Counted from the stretch's first letter, positions 9,453 to 16,539 are shown. The stretch is DNA of 17,887 nucleotides from Coraliomargarita_B sp036735565 (GCA_036735565.1 DAINOC010000055.1:1-17887), one strand, 5' to 3'. Numbers and translations are program-made. Notes: generated from the sequence alone by a model not told the origin.

Positions 9453-10253
9453 TTAAACCGTTTCTTCGACGACGGTATTGGTGAGTGATCCGATCGATTC
9501 AATCTCGATCGTCACCGTATCGCCGGCCTGCAGGAAACGCGGCGGTTGACGCGCCGCTCCGACCCCCGTGGGCGTGCCGGTGAGAATAACCGTACCAGGT
9601 GCCAGCGTGGTGCTGCCCGCGAGAAAGGCTACCAGGGCACCTACGCTGAAAATCATATCCGAGGTATTCGAGTCCTGCACCAGGTCCCCGTTGAGGAAGG
9701 TCCGGATCGCGAGATGATCCGGATCCCCCAGCTCATCGGGGGTCACCAGATGGGGACCGAGCGGGCAAAAGGTATCGAAGGTCTTGCCCTTGCACCACTG
9801 TCCGCCGCTGTAGATCTTCTGCCAGTCGCGTGCGCTCACGTCGTTCGCTGCCGTGTAGCCGGCGATGTAGTCAACTGCTTCGGCAGGCCGAATGTTGCGA
9901 CAGGTCTTGCCGATGACGACCGCCAGCTCGCATTCGTAGTCGACCTGATCGCTCCTCAAAAAACGCGGCAAGCGGATGGTGCCGCCGGGTTCGAGAACGG
10001 TCGTCGGGCTCTTCATCGTCACCACAGGGTGCTCCGGGATCGGCTGATTCATCTCCAGCGCGTGTGCCCGGTAGTTCAACCCGATCGCATAGATCGTCGT
10101 CGGCTCCACGGGCGTGAGAAGGCGCGCGGCCTCGATGCGCTCTCCGGTGGAGCGCAGCCCAGCGTAGAGACTGCCGCTGGCACGGTAATAGACCCCATCC
10201 TTAAGGATAGCGTAAACAGGGGCCTCGTCGATGAGCACTCGGGCAATCTTCAT
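9453..10253 (-). CDS. Fumarylacetoacetate hydrolase (FAH) family protein
   Basis: 266 residues from the ATG at 10253, chosen because AGGGG lies 7 bases upstream and the family's N-terminal small domain begins there; a longer frame to 10358 would overlap moaC. The FAH core starts near YAIGLNYRAHA (55-65). The metal ligands are visible as DYECEL (E107, E109) and ND (D138), followed by SARDWQ and KGKTFDTF (155-162). TGTPTGVG (225-232) and the closing beta region DTVTIEIESIG are typical. Family members cleave C-C bonds of acylpyruvates, isomerise or decarboxylate 2-oxo-hept-ene-dioates, or hydrate related ring-fission products, using Mg or Mn in the cytoplasm. The exact reaction is not decidable. 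It is the first gene of an operon with two creatininase-fold proteins, which suggests a small catabolic route. It is divergent from moaC. Confidence 0.88.
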   Translation of the reverse strand: MKIARVLIDEAPVYAILKDGVYYRASGSLYAGLRSTGERIEAARLLTPVEPTTIYAIGLNYRAHALEMNQPIPEHPVVTMKSPTTVLEPGGTIRLPRFLRSDQVDYECELAVVIGKTCRNIRPAEAVDYIAGYTAANDVSARDWQKIYSGGQWCKGKTFDTFCPLGPHLVTPDELGDPDHLAIRTFLNGDLVQDSNTSDMIFSVGALVAFLAGSTTLAPGTVILTGTPTGVGAARQPPRFLQAGDTVTIEIESIGSLTNTVVEETV

Positions 10254-10343
10254 ACGCCAACCCCTAGCAGGATTGATTCCCATCGGCCAGCGAATCTTGC
10301 TTCGATGCTTGTCCACGGCAAGGTATCTGCTTTGCTGGGAGGT
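10254..10343. promoter_or_regulatory. Divergent intergenic region between FAH operon and moa operon
   Basis: These 90 bases separate two operons that diverge, so promoters for both must lie here or inside the flanking 5' ends. On the minus side AGGGG precedes the FAH start. On the plus side GGGAGG ends only one base before the moaC ATG, an unusually short spacing. I could not assign -35/-10 pairs with confidence, and I see no structured Moco riboswitch; the space is short for one. Confidence 0.5.
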
Positions 10344-10814
10344 ATGGAATTCACCCACCTCGATCCGGAAAAGCGACCCGCCATGGTCGATGTCTCCCCG
10401 AAGCCGGCGACCGGGCGCACCGCCGTGGCAGAGTGCTATGTCGTCCTCGGAGAAGCCATCATGACCGCGCTCGCCGAGACCGGATGGGCTTCAACAAAAG
10501 GACCGATTCTCGATACCGCGATCATCGCCGGCACGATGGCCGCCAAGAAGACGGCTGAGCTGATACCCTTCTGCCACTCGCTGAATCTCAAATCCGTTAA
10601 AATCCGGATCGAGCCCTTCGATGCCGCCCAACTGCGCATCGAGGCCAGCGTCAAGGTGCTCGACCAGACCGGGGTCGAAATGGAAGCCCTCACGGCAGCC
10701 AGCGTCGCCGCGCTGACCATCTACGATATGTGCAAGTCCGCCTCAAAGAGCATCCTCATCAAAGAAACCCGGCTGATTGAAAAAACCGGAGGCAAGAGCG
10801 ACTATCACGCATGA
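10344..10814 (+). CDS. moaC: Cyclic pyranopterin monophosphate synthase MoaC
   Basis: 156 residues, normal for MoaC. It converts 3',8-cyclo-dihydro-GTP made by MoaA into cyclic pyranopterin monophosphate, the first stable molybdopterin precursor. Visible signatures: MVDVSPKP (14-21), the TKGP loop (51-54, probable catalytic Lys), AGTMAAKKTAELIPFCHSL (62-80, with His78), and DMCKSASK (128-135, Asp128 and Lys131), matching the known active-site residues. I chose the ATG at 10344 because homologues begin just before the MVDVS motif. GGGAGG ends one base upstream, which is close; an in-frame ATG at 10305 would add 13 residues but has no ribosome-binding site. The stop overlaps the mobA start (ATGA, 10811-10814). 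It is the first gene of the operon; no moaA is in the window. Confidence 0.95.
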   Translation: MEFTHLDPEKRPAMVDVSPKPATGRTAVAECYVVLGEAIMTALAETGWASTKGPILDTAIIAGTMAAKKTAELIPFCHSLNLKSVKIRIEPFDAAQLRIEASVKVLDQTGVEMEALTAASVAALTIYDMCKSASKSILIKETRLIEKTGGKSDYHA

Positions 10815-11401
10815 CACGCCCACTCTATGGATTGGCCCTCGTGGGCGGGGAAAGCCGCCGGATGGGCAGGGACAAGGCGCTCCTCGCCTACGCTGGCAGC
10901 GAGACGCAACTGGAGCGCACCGCGGGGCTACTGCAAGCGGTCTGCGCCCACACCTTCGTCTCCCTGCGCCGCGAGCAGAGCTTCCCGATACCGACCGGCG
11001 CAGCTCCCATCTTTGATGCCCTCGACGATGTCCACGGCCCTCTGCGCGGCATCCTCTCCGCGATGAATGAGTTCCCCGAAGCCGACTGGCTGGTCCTGGC
11101 CTGTGATCTGCCCAAACTACAGATCGCCACGCTCGAAAAACTCATCGCCACCTATCGCGCCCTGCGCGAACCACAACTCCTGGCCTACCGCAGCCACCAC
11201 GACGGGCTCCCCGAGCCGCTCTGCGCCATCTACCCGGCAGGTCAGGCGGCGGCCCTGCACCAGCTTGCACAGGAATTGGGCAAAAGCTGTCCGCGCAAAT
11301 TGCTCATCCTCAAGAATGCGGCACTGATTGAGCTGGAGGACCCCGAAAGTCTCGACAACATCAACACCCCGGAGGAGCTCGCCGCCGTCCTTCACCGCTG
11401 A
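10811..11401 (+). CDS. mobA: Molybdenum cofactor guanylyltransferase MobA-like
   Basis: 196 residues. The nucleotidyltransferase signature GGESRRMGRDK (12-22) matches the GGxSxRMGxDK loop that binds the nucleotide. HGPLRGI (75-81) and the metal-binding DLP (99-101) follow at the usual spacing, and NINTPEEL near the C-terminus is the common MobA ending. MobA attaches GMP to molybdopterin to form the bis-MGD cofactor of DMSO-reductase-type enzymes; the related MocA uses CTP, and sequence alone does not fully exclude it. The gene overlaps moaC by 4 nt and ends one base before moaD, so the three are probably translated in a coupled way. Its place in the operon suggests the host's molybdoenzymes use a dinucleotide form of the cofactor. 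Confidence 0.88.
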   Translation: MTRPLYGLALVGGESRRMGRDKALLAYAGSETQLERTAGLLQAVCAHTFVSLRREQSFPIPTGAAPIFDALDDVHGPLRGILSAMNEFPEADWLVLACDLPKLQIATLEKLIATYRALREPQLLAYRSHHDGLPEPLCAIYPAGQAAALHQLAQELGKSCPRKLLILKNAALIELEDPESLDNINTPEELAAVLHR

Positions 11402-11402
11402 A

Positions 11403-11797
11403 ATGAAGATCACCGCCCGCTACTTTGCCCAACTGGCCGACCTCGCCGGAAAACCGGACGAGAGCTTTGAGCTGGAGCACGACTCGCCGGAGCAACTCTA
11501 CACCGAGCTCCGCGAGCGCTACCACTTCCCCCTCCGCTTCGAGGAGGTNNNNNNNNNNNNNNNNNNNNNNNNNNNNNNNNNNNNNNNNNNNNNNNNNNNN
11601 NNNNNNNNNNNNNNNNNNNNNNNNNNNNNNNNNNNNNNNNNNNNNNNNAACTCTACACCGAGCTCCGCGAGCGCTACCACTTCCCCCTCCGCTTCGAGGA
11701 GGTTCAGGTTGCGATCAACCACCAGCTTTCCTCGCACCACTCGCAACTGCGCGAGGGCGACGAGATTGCCTTCCTCCCGCCCATGACGGGCGGCTGA
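11403..11797 (+). CDS. moaD: Molybdopterin synthase small subunit MoaD, interrupted by an assembly gap
   Basis: The start at 11403 lies one base after the mobA stop. The N-terminal part (MKITARYFAQLADLAGK) is a typical ubiquitin-like beta strand and helix; the part after the gap ends FLPPMTGG followed by stop, the Gly-Gly tail that carries the thiocarboxylate sulfur donated to MoaE's substrate. In the given coordinates the gene is broken by 100 Ns and by a repeat of 55 bases, which puts the two halves out of frame. If the Ns and one copy of the repeat are removed, the two parts join in frame to give exactly 79 residues, the usual MoaD length. I therefore regard the gene as intact in the organism and the break as an assembly artefact. 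Confidence 0.9.
11494..11548 (+). repeat. Left copy of a 55-base identical gap flank
   Basis: These 55 bases, ending flush with the first N, are identical to 11649-11703, which begin flush with the end of the Ns. They encode the middle of MoaD. The position points to overlapping contig ends that were not merged, not to a true tandem repeat. Confidence 0.95.
11549..11648. other. Assembly gap of 100 Ns
   Basis: Exactly 100 undetermined bases, a conventional length for a gap of unknown size. Because both flanks are the same 55 bases, the true gap is probably negative (overlap) and no sequence is missing. Confidence 0.97.
11649..11703 (+). repeat. Right copy of the 55-base identical gap flank
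   Basis: Identical to 11494-11548. It continues into the moaD C-terminal codons (VQVAINHQL), which match the frame of the left copy when the two copies are superimposed. Confidence 0.95.
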
Positions 11798-11810
11798 TCG
11801 GTATTCCATC

Positions 11811-12311
11811 ATGCAATTTCAACTCACCGACGCGCCCATCGATCCCATCACCCTCCGGGCACCCCTGCTCGCCGCCAAGGCTGGGGCATTTTGCAGCTAC
11901 GAGGGCTGGGTGCGCGACCACAACGAGGGCAGATCCGTGGCAGAGCTGCACTACAGCGCCTACGCCGAGCTGGCCCCCGGGGTGGCGGCCGCGATCCTCG
12001 AGGAGGCACGGGCCAAATTCTCGCTGCTTGATGCCACCGTCGTCCACCGCTTCGGCCCGCTGGCGGTCGGCGATATTGCCGTCTGGGTCGGAGTCACGGC
12101 GCACCACAGGGGCGACACCTTCCTCGGTTGCCGCTACATCATCGACAATGTGAAGCACCGCCTACCCGTCTGGAAAAAGGAGATCTACACCGACGGCTCG
12201 TGGGCATGGATCGAAAACAACCACTGCGGCTGCACCGACCCCGCCAACCTATCGGCTCCCCGCAACAATCAACCGCACGCCCATGACCATGACCACGCCC
12301 ACCAACATTGA
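11811..12311 (+). CDS. moaE: Molybdopterin synthase large subunit MoaE with His-rich tail
   Basis: 166 residues. MoaE, with MoaD, inserts two sulfurs into cyclic pyranopterin monophosphate to form molybdopterin. Signatures: AGAFCSYEGWVRDHNEG (24-40), LHYSAYAELA (46-55), VVHRFGPLAVGDIAVWVGV (77-95), HRGDTFLGCRYIIDNVK (99-115) and the active-site block KHRLPVWKKE (115-124), where Lys115 and Lys122 correspond to the two catalytic lysines of the E. coli enzyme. It starts 13 bases after moaD. The last 11 residues are HAHDHDHAHQH, a His/Asp tail not needed for the fold that could bind metal ions. That tail is encoded where the next gene, in another frame, begins (overlap 12283-12311), so its composition may partly reflect double coding. 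Confidence 0.95.
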   Translation: MQFQLTDAPIDPITLRAPLLAAKAGAFCSYEGWVRDHNEGRSVAELHYSAYAELAPGVAAAILEEARAKFSLLDATVVHRFGPLAVGDIAVWVGVTAHHRGDTFLGCRYIIDNVKHRLPVWKKEIYTDGSWAWIENNHCGCTDPANLSAPRNNQPHAHDHDHAHQH

Positions 12312-12774
12312 GATCAAGGCCATCTATCTATCCCCCGGCCATGACTTCAAGGGCCGCTTCGGCCAGGAGCGTCTTGAGCACGGGATCGAAGCCGTCAAGT
12401 CCGCCCAGTGCATCGCTGGCCGCGGTCTGCGGGGCGACCGCTACGCAGAACACGAACCGGACCACAAGCGGCAGATCACTTTTTTCGACTGGGCCGTCTA
12501 CGAGCGTATGCGGGAACAATTCGCCAAGCCGGAGCTGGAGCCCTGGGTCTTCCGCCGCAATGTCCTCGTGGCCGGACTCGACCTGAATGCACTGATCGGC
12601 CAGCGCTTTTCCCTCCAGGGAGTCGAATTTGAAGGCGTCGAAGAGAGCGTGCCCTGCGTCTGGATGGATGAAGTGGTGGCCCCCGGCGCCTTCGCGGCCC
12701 TCAAGGGCTCGGGCGGCCTGCGCGCCCGTATCCTCACCGACGGCACCCTGAGCTGTGGGCCCGCGTCCAGCTGA
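12283..12774 (+). CDS. MOSC domain-containing protein
   Basis: 163 residues, a stand-alone MOSC domain. MOSC is the C-terminal domain of eukaryotic molybdenum-cofactor sulfurase; bacterial single-domain forms are linked to cofactor handling or sulfur transfer. Visible: the start strand IEIKAIYLSPGHDFKG, GRGLRGDRY (47-55), QITFFDW, RRNVLVAGLDLNALIG (91-106), and ESVPCVWMDEV with Cys125, the usual conserved cysteine, then GGLRARILTDGTLSCG. The first ATG (12283) and an in-frame ATG two codons on (12289) both lie inside the 3' end of moaE; either gives an overlap of 23-29 bases. Starting later would cut into the first strand of the domain. Its position after moaE in the operon supports a role with the Moco pathway. 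The sulfur donor or acceptor is unknown. Confidence 0.85.
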   Translation: MTMTTPTNIEIKAIYLSPGHDFKGRFGQERLEHGIEAVKSAQCIAGRGLRGDRYAEHEPDHKRQITFFDWAVYERMREQFAKPELEPWVFRRNVLVAGLDLNALIGQRFSLQGVEFEGVEESVPCVWMDEVVAPGAFAALKGSGGLRARILTDGTLSCGPASS

Positions 12775-12807
12775 CCACTGTCTACTGTCCTCTGCCCCCC
12801 CTGCCCC

Positions 12808-13575
12808 ATGCCGCTCTTCCTGCTACCGCTTCTCTTTGCCGCTGCAGCATGGCTCTATGCCATGGCGGGCTTCGGGGGCGGATCGACCTACATTGCCCTC
12901 CTCGCACTGAGCGGGCTCCCTCTGGCGGCGGTACCGGTGCTTGCGCTGATCTGTAATCTCGTCGTCAGCACGCAGGGCAGCACCCAACTCATCCGGAGTG
13001 GCCATGCCCAGTGGTCCCTCCTCGTGCCCCTGTTGGCCGGTTCCATTCCCGCCGCGTTTTTCGGCGGTGCCTGGCGACTGCCGGAGGCGACTTTTATTGT
13101 CATCCTCGCCTCCGCGCTGAGCCTCGCCGGGCTGACGATGCTTTTTTCCAGCCGCTTCCGCAGGCTCGAAGCCCGGGGCCTGAAGCCCGCCCCCTGGCCC
13201 GCCCTGCTCGCTACCGGTATCGTTCTGGGTGCCCTCGCGGGCATCACCGGTATCGGCGGCGGGATCTACCTGGCACCGGTCATGCATCTGCTCGGCTGGG
13301 CGCGCGCCCAGACTATCGCCGCCTGCACCTCCATCTTCATCGCCGTCAATAGCGGCTTCGGCCTGATCGGCCAGCTGACCAAGGGCACCCAGCTCACCGA
13401 GAACCTGCCACTGCTTCTGCTCATCGGCTGTCCACTCGCGGTGCTGATCGGCGGGCGCATCGGTTCGCTCTACCTCACCCGCCGACTGCCAAACGGAAAG
13501 ATACGAATCATCACCGCCGGTGTCATCCTGCTGGTCGCGATTCGTCTCTGGTCCAACGTCCTCGTTGGCTTGTGA
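12808..13575 (+). CDS. TauE/SafE family membrane permease (sulfite/organosulfur anion transporter-like)
   Basis: 255 residues, mostly hydrophobic with about eight predicted membrane segments in two halves. Each half opens with the family's glycine-rich motif: MAGFGGGSTYIA (19-30) and LAGITGIGGGIYLAPV (144-159). TauE/SafE proteins are inner-membrane carriers linked to export of sulfite or sulfoacetate or import of related anions; many members are uncharacterised. It begins 33 bases after the MOSC gene and is the last gene of the moa operon. The context suggests a sulfur oxyanion made or used by a molybdoenzyme, such as sulfite with a sulfite dehydrogenase, but no such enzyme is in the window. 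Molybdate import is less likely, since that is normally done by ABC systems. Confidence 0.85.
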   Translation: MPLFLLPLLFAAAAWLYAMAGFGGGSTYIALLALSGLPLAAVPVLALICNLVVSTQGSTQLIRSGHAQWSLLVPLLAGSIPAAFFGGAWRLPEATFIVILASALSLAGLTMLFSSRFRRLEARGLKPAPWPALLATGIVLGALAGITGIGGGIYLAPVMHLLGWARAQTIAACTSIFIAVNSGFGLIGQLTKGTQLTENLPLLLLIGCPLAVLIGGRIGSLYLTRRLPNGKIRIITAGVILLVAIRLWSNVLVGL

Positions 13576-13670
13576 GGACACCAGCCGCTACCGTCACGAC
13601 CGATTCAATTTACCCGGCGTCGCGCATCCCTGCATCGCAAAATGCCCCGGAGACGAATGGGGCGCTGGAC

Positions 13671-13701
13671 AACAAAAAGCCCGCCTCTTGGGGAGGCGGG
13701 C
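13671..13701 (-). terminator. Intrinsic terminator of the rpsB-tsf operon
   Basis: On the minus strand the arms GCCCGCCTC and GAGGCGGGC form a perfect 9-bp GC-rich stem around a 5-base loop (CCCAA), followed directly by TTTTTGTT. It lies about 30 bases past the tsf stop. On the plus strand there is no T-run, so it serves tsf and not clearly the permease gene that converges on it. Confidence 0.9.
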
Positions 13702-13731
13702 CGGGGACAAAACAGAGAAGCAGTGTGAAAC

Positions 13732-14325
<594 letters not shown>

Positions 14326-14374
14326 AAGTGTATTTTTGGAAGCTCAGCACATTCGCTTTGCCGGATTCTTCGTT

Positions 14375-15190
14375 CTATTTGGTAGCGCTATCAGCTGCTG
14401 CTTCGTCTTCACCGTATCCGGCAGGCAGCGTCACTTCGATATCTTCATCCTGCTCGAAGACTTGCTCGCGGATGATCGGACCGGCGCTCTTCTGCACCTT
14501 TTTGGCTTCGCGCTTGGAAAGGCCTTCCTGGATCGCTTCGAGGACGGTGTCGACAATGATACGGATAGACTTTACCGCATCGTCATTGCCCGGAATCGGG
14601 TAGTCGAGCAGCGTCGGGTCCGAATTCGTATCGACCAGACCGATCACCGGGATGCCAAGGCGGGTCGCTTCGGCTACGGCGATCTCTTCGTTCTTCGTAT
14701 CGATCACGAAAAGTGCGGCAGGCAGTTGCTCGATTTCAAGCATACCCTCGAAGTTGCGGTTCATCCGGCTCATCTGGCGGCGGATAGCGGCTTCTTCCTT
14801 GCCGGGAAGCTTATTAAGCTCGCCGGTTTGGTCCATTTTGAGGAACTTGCGGTATTTCGCGAGTGAAGTCTTGATCGTGGAAAAATTGGTCAGACCGCCA
14901 CCCATCCAGCGATTCACGCAGAACGGCATCTGGCAGGCGATGGCTGCTTCACGGACGATGTCCTGCGCCTGCTTCTTGGTGGCGACGAAGAGCACGTCTT
15001 TACCGGAAGCGACGACGTCTTCGAGCTTGGCGCAGGCCTTGCCCAGCAACGCGTGGGTCTTCTCGAGGTCGATGATGGAGATGCCATTCCGGTTGTCGTA
15101 AACGTAGGGTTTCGACTTCGGATTCCAGCGGCGGAGCTGGTGGCCGAAGTGGACGCCAGCATCAAGGAGGTCTTTAGGTGTGGTATTCAT
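14375..15190 (-). CDS. rpsB: 30S ribosomal protein S2
   Basis: 271 residues. S2 is a late-assembling protein of the small subunit. The family's first signature is plain: LLDAGVHFGHQLRRWNPKSKPYVY (8-31). LEKTHALL, the switch region KKQAQDIVREAA, RWMGGGLTNFSTIK and PVIGLVDTNSDP follow in order. After the conserved core there is an acidic, Asp/Glu- and Ala-rich tail (about 240-271), a common lineage extension. The ATG at 15190 has no Shine-Dalgarno, but the N-terminus matches homologues, so the start is secure. It forms an operon with tsf. In other bacteria S2 can repress its own mRNA; the 306-base leader upstream has structure that may matter (see separate entries). Confidence 0.98.
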   Translation of the reverse strand: MNTTPKDLLDAGVHFGHQLRRWNPKSKPYVYDNRNGISIIDLEKTHALLGKACAKLEDVVASGKDVLFVATKKQAQDIVREAAIACQMPFCVNRWMGGGLTNFSTIKTSLAKYRKFLKMDQTGELNKLPGKEEAAIRRQMSRMNRNFEGMLEIEQLPAALFVIDTKNEEIAVAEATRLGIPVIGLVDTNSDPTLLDYPIPGNDDAVKSIRIIVDTVLEAIQEGLSKREAKKVQKSAGPIIREQVFEQDEDIEVTLPAGYGEDEAAADSATK

Positions 15191-15226
15191 GTTTGATTCA
15201 AAGCCCGGGCGGAGATTCCGGCAGGG

Positions 15227-15241
15227 AGAAACACTGTTTCT
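15227..15241. promoter_or_regulatory. Inverted repeat in the rpsB leader
   Basis: AGAAACA and TGTTTCT are exact reverse complements separated by a single C, 37 bases upstream of the rpsB ATG. The one-base centre rules out a normal RNA hairpin loop, so a site for a dimeric DNA-binding protein is more plausible than a leader stem. No regulator is known to me for this sequence. Confidence 0.3.
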
Positions 15242-15255
15242 TTTACAGGGTGATG

Positions 15256-15285
15256 TTGATTGATTGTTTAATTGATTGGTTGATT
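15256..15285. repeat. Cluster of four TTGATT repeats upstream of rpsB
   Basis: TTGATT occurs at 15256-15261, 15260-15265, 15272-15277 and 15280-15285, in a strongly AT-rich tract (AATCAA on the minus strand). It lies just upstream of the inverted repeat and could be an upstream promoter element or protein-binding array; slippage-prone low complexity is the null explanation. Confidence 0.45.
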
Positions 15286-15496
15286 AAATCCCGGCCCACC
15301 GAAAACGGCCACGAGCCCAGCATTCAGAGTGGGTTACAGACCGGAAGGGTAAGGCAAAGACGATTCAGTTCCCCACTCCGAGGGAGCAGGAAAGCGCAGA
15401 GGGATAGCAGTCACCTTACTCAAGGCAAGCGAAAAGGGGGAAAGATTCCGTCCCGGAGCTCGAAAAACGGCAAAATCCCCCCACGCCCTGCGGCAG

Positions 15497-15910
15497 CTAG
15501 TGCTTCCGCACCAGAAAAGGCACCACCAGCCGGTGCCAGACTTTTAGCTCCAGTCCCGAAAGCGTCCGCGTGTTGCCCGCCTTATCATTCAACTTCACTA
15601 CTTTCCGGTCGAAACTGTGTATGCGCGAACGGTCCCTGATCGCCTGGCAGATCAGCGCCCGGGCCTCCTCCAGCTTCTGCGATGGCGGCACGATGAAGAG
15701 CATTGCTAAATTCACCGAAACCAGGCCGCTCACAGCAAAGCCGAGTATCCCAAAAACCGGATTGCCGAAAAGCCCATAGATGGCGATGCCCGAACCAATC
15801 GAACAGGCCCCGACGATGAGAGCAGCCATGGCCACGCGCTGCTGGGAGTGCCGCTCATAGCAACGGGCGATCTGGGCCTCTAAGCAGGCGATTTCGCTTT
15901 CCAAACTCAT
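15497..15910 (-). CDS. Small two-helix membrane protein of unknown function
   Basis: I do not recognise this protein. From the ATG at 15910 it has 137 residues; that start overlaps the metW stop (ATGA, 15907-15910), a typical coupled junction, so I prefer it over a longer frame that runs into metW. Residues 1-27 look like an amphipathic or coiled segment (MSLESEIACLEAQIARCYER). Two hydrophobic segments follow (about 28-48 and 51-74), separated by a short Gly/Asn turn: a hairpin in the membrane. The C-terminal half (75-137) is charged and soluble, with EEARALICQAIRDRSRIHSFDRK and a possible short beta segment. The tight link to metXW suggests co-expression, but nothing in the sequence ties it to methionine. 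Confidence 0.7.
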   Translation of the reverse strand: MSLESEIACLEAQIARCYERHSQQRVAMAALIVGACSIGSGIAIYGLFGNPVFGILGFAVSGLVSVNLAMLFIVPPSQKLEEARALICQAIRDRSRIHSFDRKVVKLNDKAGNTRTLSGLELKVWHRLVVPFLVRKH

Positions 15911-16539
15911 GGTTGCACCTTTTGGCCGGAACGGGCCGACGACAGATCGTAGAGCGCATAGCCCGAAAGCAAATTGGGCAAAAACGGGCACCGGCTATGC
16001 CAGTTGCCCGCCAGATACACCTTGCGCTCGATCCGAATCGACTTGGCGCGGCAGAACTCCTCGAATTCGACGATGGAGAATGGATTGGACGGAAGACTCC
16101 CATACCAGGGCTCGGGATAGACTTCATTCACGCTGCGCCGCCCCCGCAGGAAAAGATTCAGCCGGTTGATCCAAAAGCCGCGGTTTACGAAGCCCACGGT
16201 GACCCGCCGCCCGACCCGCAGACTCTCCATGAGCGTCTGTGCTGGCGCTTCCAACTGCTCCACCGTTCGGCTGAAGACCACCCGGTCAAAGGCACCATCA
16301 GGAAATTTTGACAAAGTCTCGCGCACGTCTCCTTGATAGACGGATACGCCGCGTTTTACACAGCTCAAAATTTTGTCAAAATCATTGTCCACCCCGACGC
16401 CGTAGATCGACTTCGTCTGCTGTAGATACTCGAGTAAAATCCCCCGACCACAGCCCAGATCGAGCACGCGCTCGCCCTCACCCACCCACTGGGCGATGAT
16501 TTGGAAATCCACCTGTCGCTTCTTCAAATGAGGATTCAC
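15907..16539 (-). CDS. metW: MetW, methyltransferase-fold partner of homoserine acyltransferase
   Basis: 210 residues, beginning with GTG at 16539, four bases after the metX stop. It has a class I methyltransferase nucleotide fold: VLDLGCGRG (25-33, motif I), GVGVDND (47-53, motif II acidic loop) and a QGDVRETLSKFPDGAFDRVVFSRTVEQ block that MetW proteins share. EVYPEPWYGSLPSNPFSIVEFEEFC is also typical of the family. MetW is found beside metX in many bacteria and is reported to act with the acyltransferase; whether it methylates anything is unsettled. The GTG start gives homologous length (MNPHLKKRQVDFQIIAQWV). It overlaps the downstream membrane-protein gene by 4 nt. Confidence 0.92.
   Translation of the reverse strand: MNPHLKKRQVDFQIIAQWVGEGERVLDLGCGRGILLEYLQQTKSIYGVGVDNDFDKILSCVKRGVSVYQGDVRETLSKFPDGAFDRVVFSRTVEQLEAPAQTLMESLRVGRRVTVGFVNRGFWINRLNLFLRGRRSVNEVYPEPWYGSLPSNPFSIVEFEEFCRAKSIRIERKVYLAGNWHSRCPFLPNLLSGYALYDLSSARSGQKVQP

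Larger units (their letters stand above)
15191..15496. other. rpsB leader and promoter region
   Basis: No gene is supported in these 306 bases. A plus-strand frame here has repetitive, low-complexity content and no homologous look. The minus strand should hold the rpsB promoter and 5' leader. It has a 15-base inverted repeat at 15227-15241 and four TTGATT copies at 15256-15285. I could not pick reliable -35/-10 boxes. Confidence 0.6.

Noticed and set aside
9546..10343. A 422-residue plus-strand frame that would extend MoaC N-terminally
   Set aside because: The extra part is antisense to the FAH gene and has no domain; MoaC homologues start near 10344.
10254..10358. N-terminal extension of the FAH protein to 10358
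   Set aside because: It would overlap moaC's start and adds unconserved residues; the ATG at 10253 has a ribosome-binding site.
11328..12158. Frames spanning the N gap on both strands
   Set aside because: They are open only because Ns are read through and because of out-of-frame moaD/moaE sequence.
12823..13581. A 252-residue minus-strand frame opposite the permease
   Set aside because: Highly charged, Gln/Gly/Glu-rich antisense of a hydrophobic gene; no family resemblance.
13631..13655. Short GCCCC/GGGGC inverted repeat after the permease gene
   Set aside because: Only a 5-base stem with a 10-base loop and no T-run; not enough to call a terminator.
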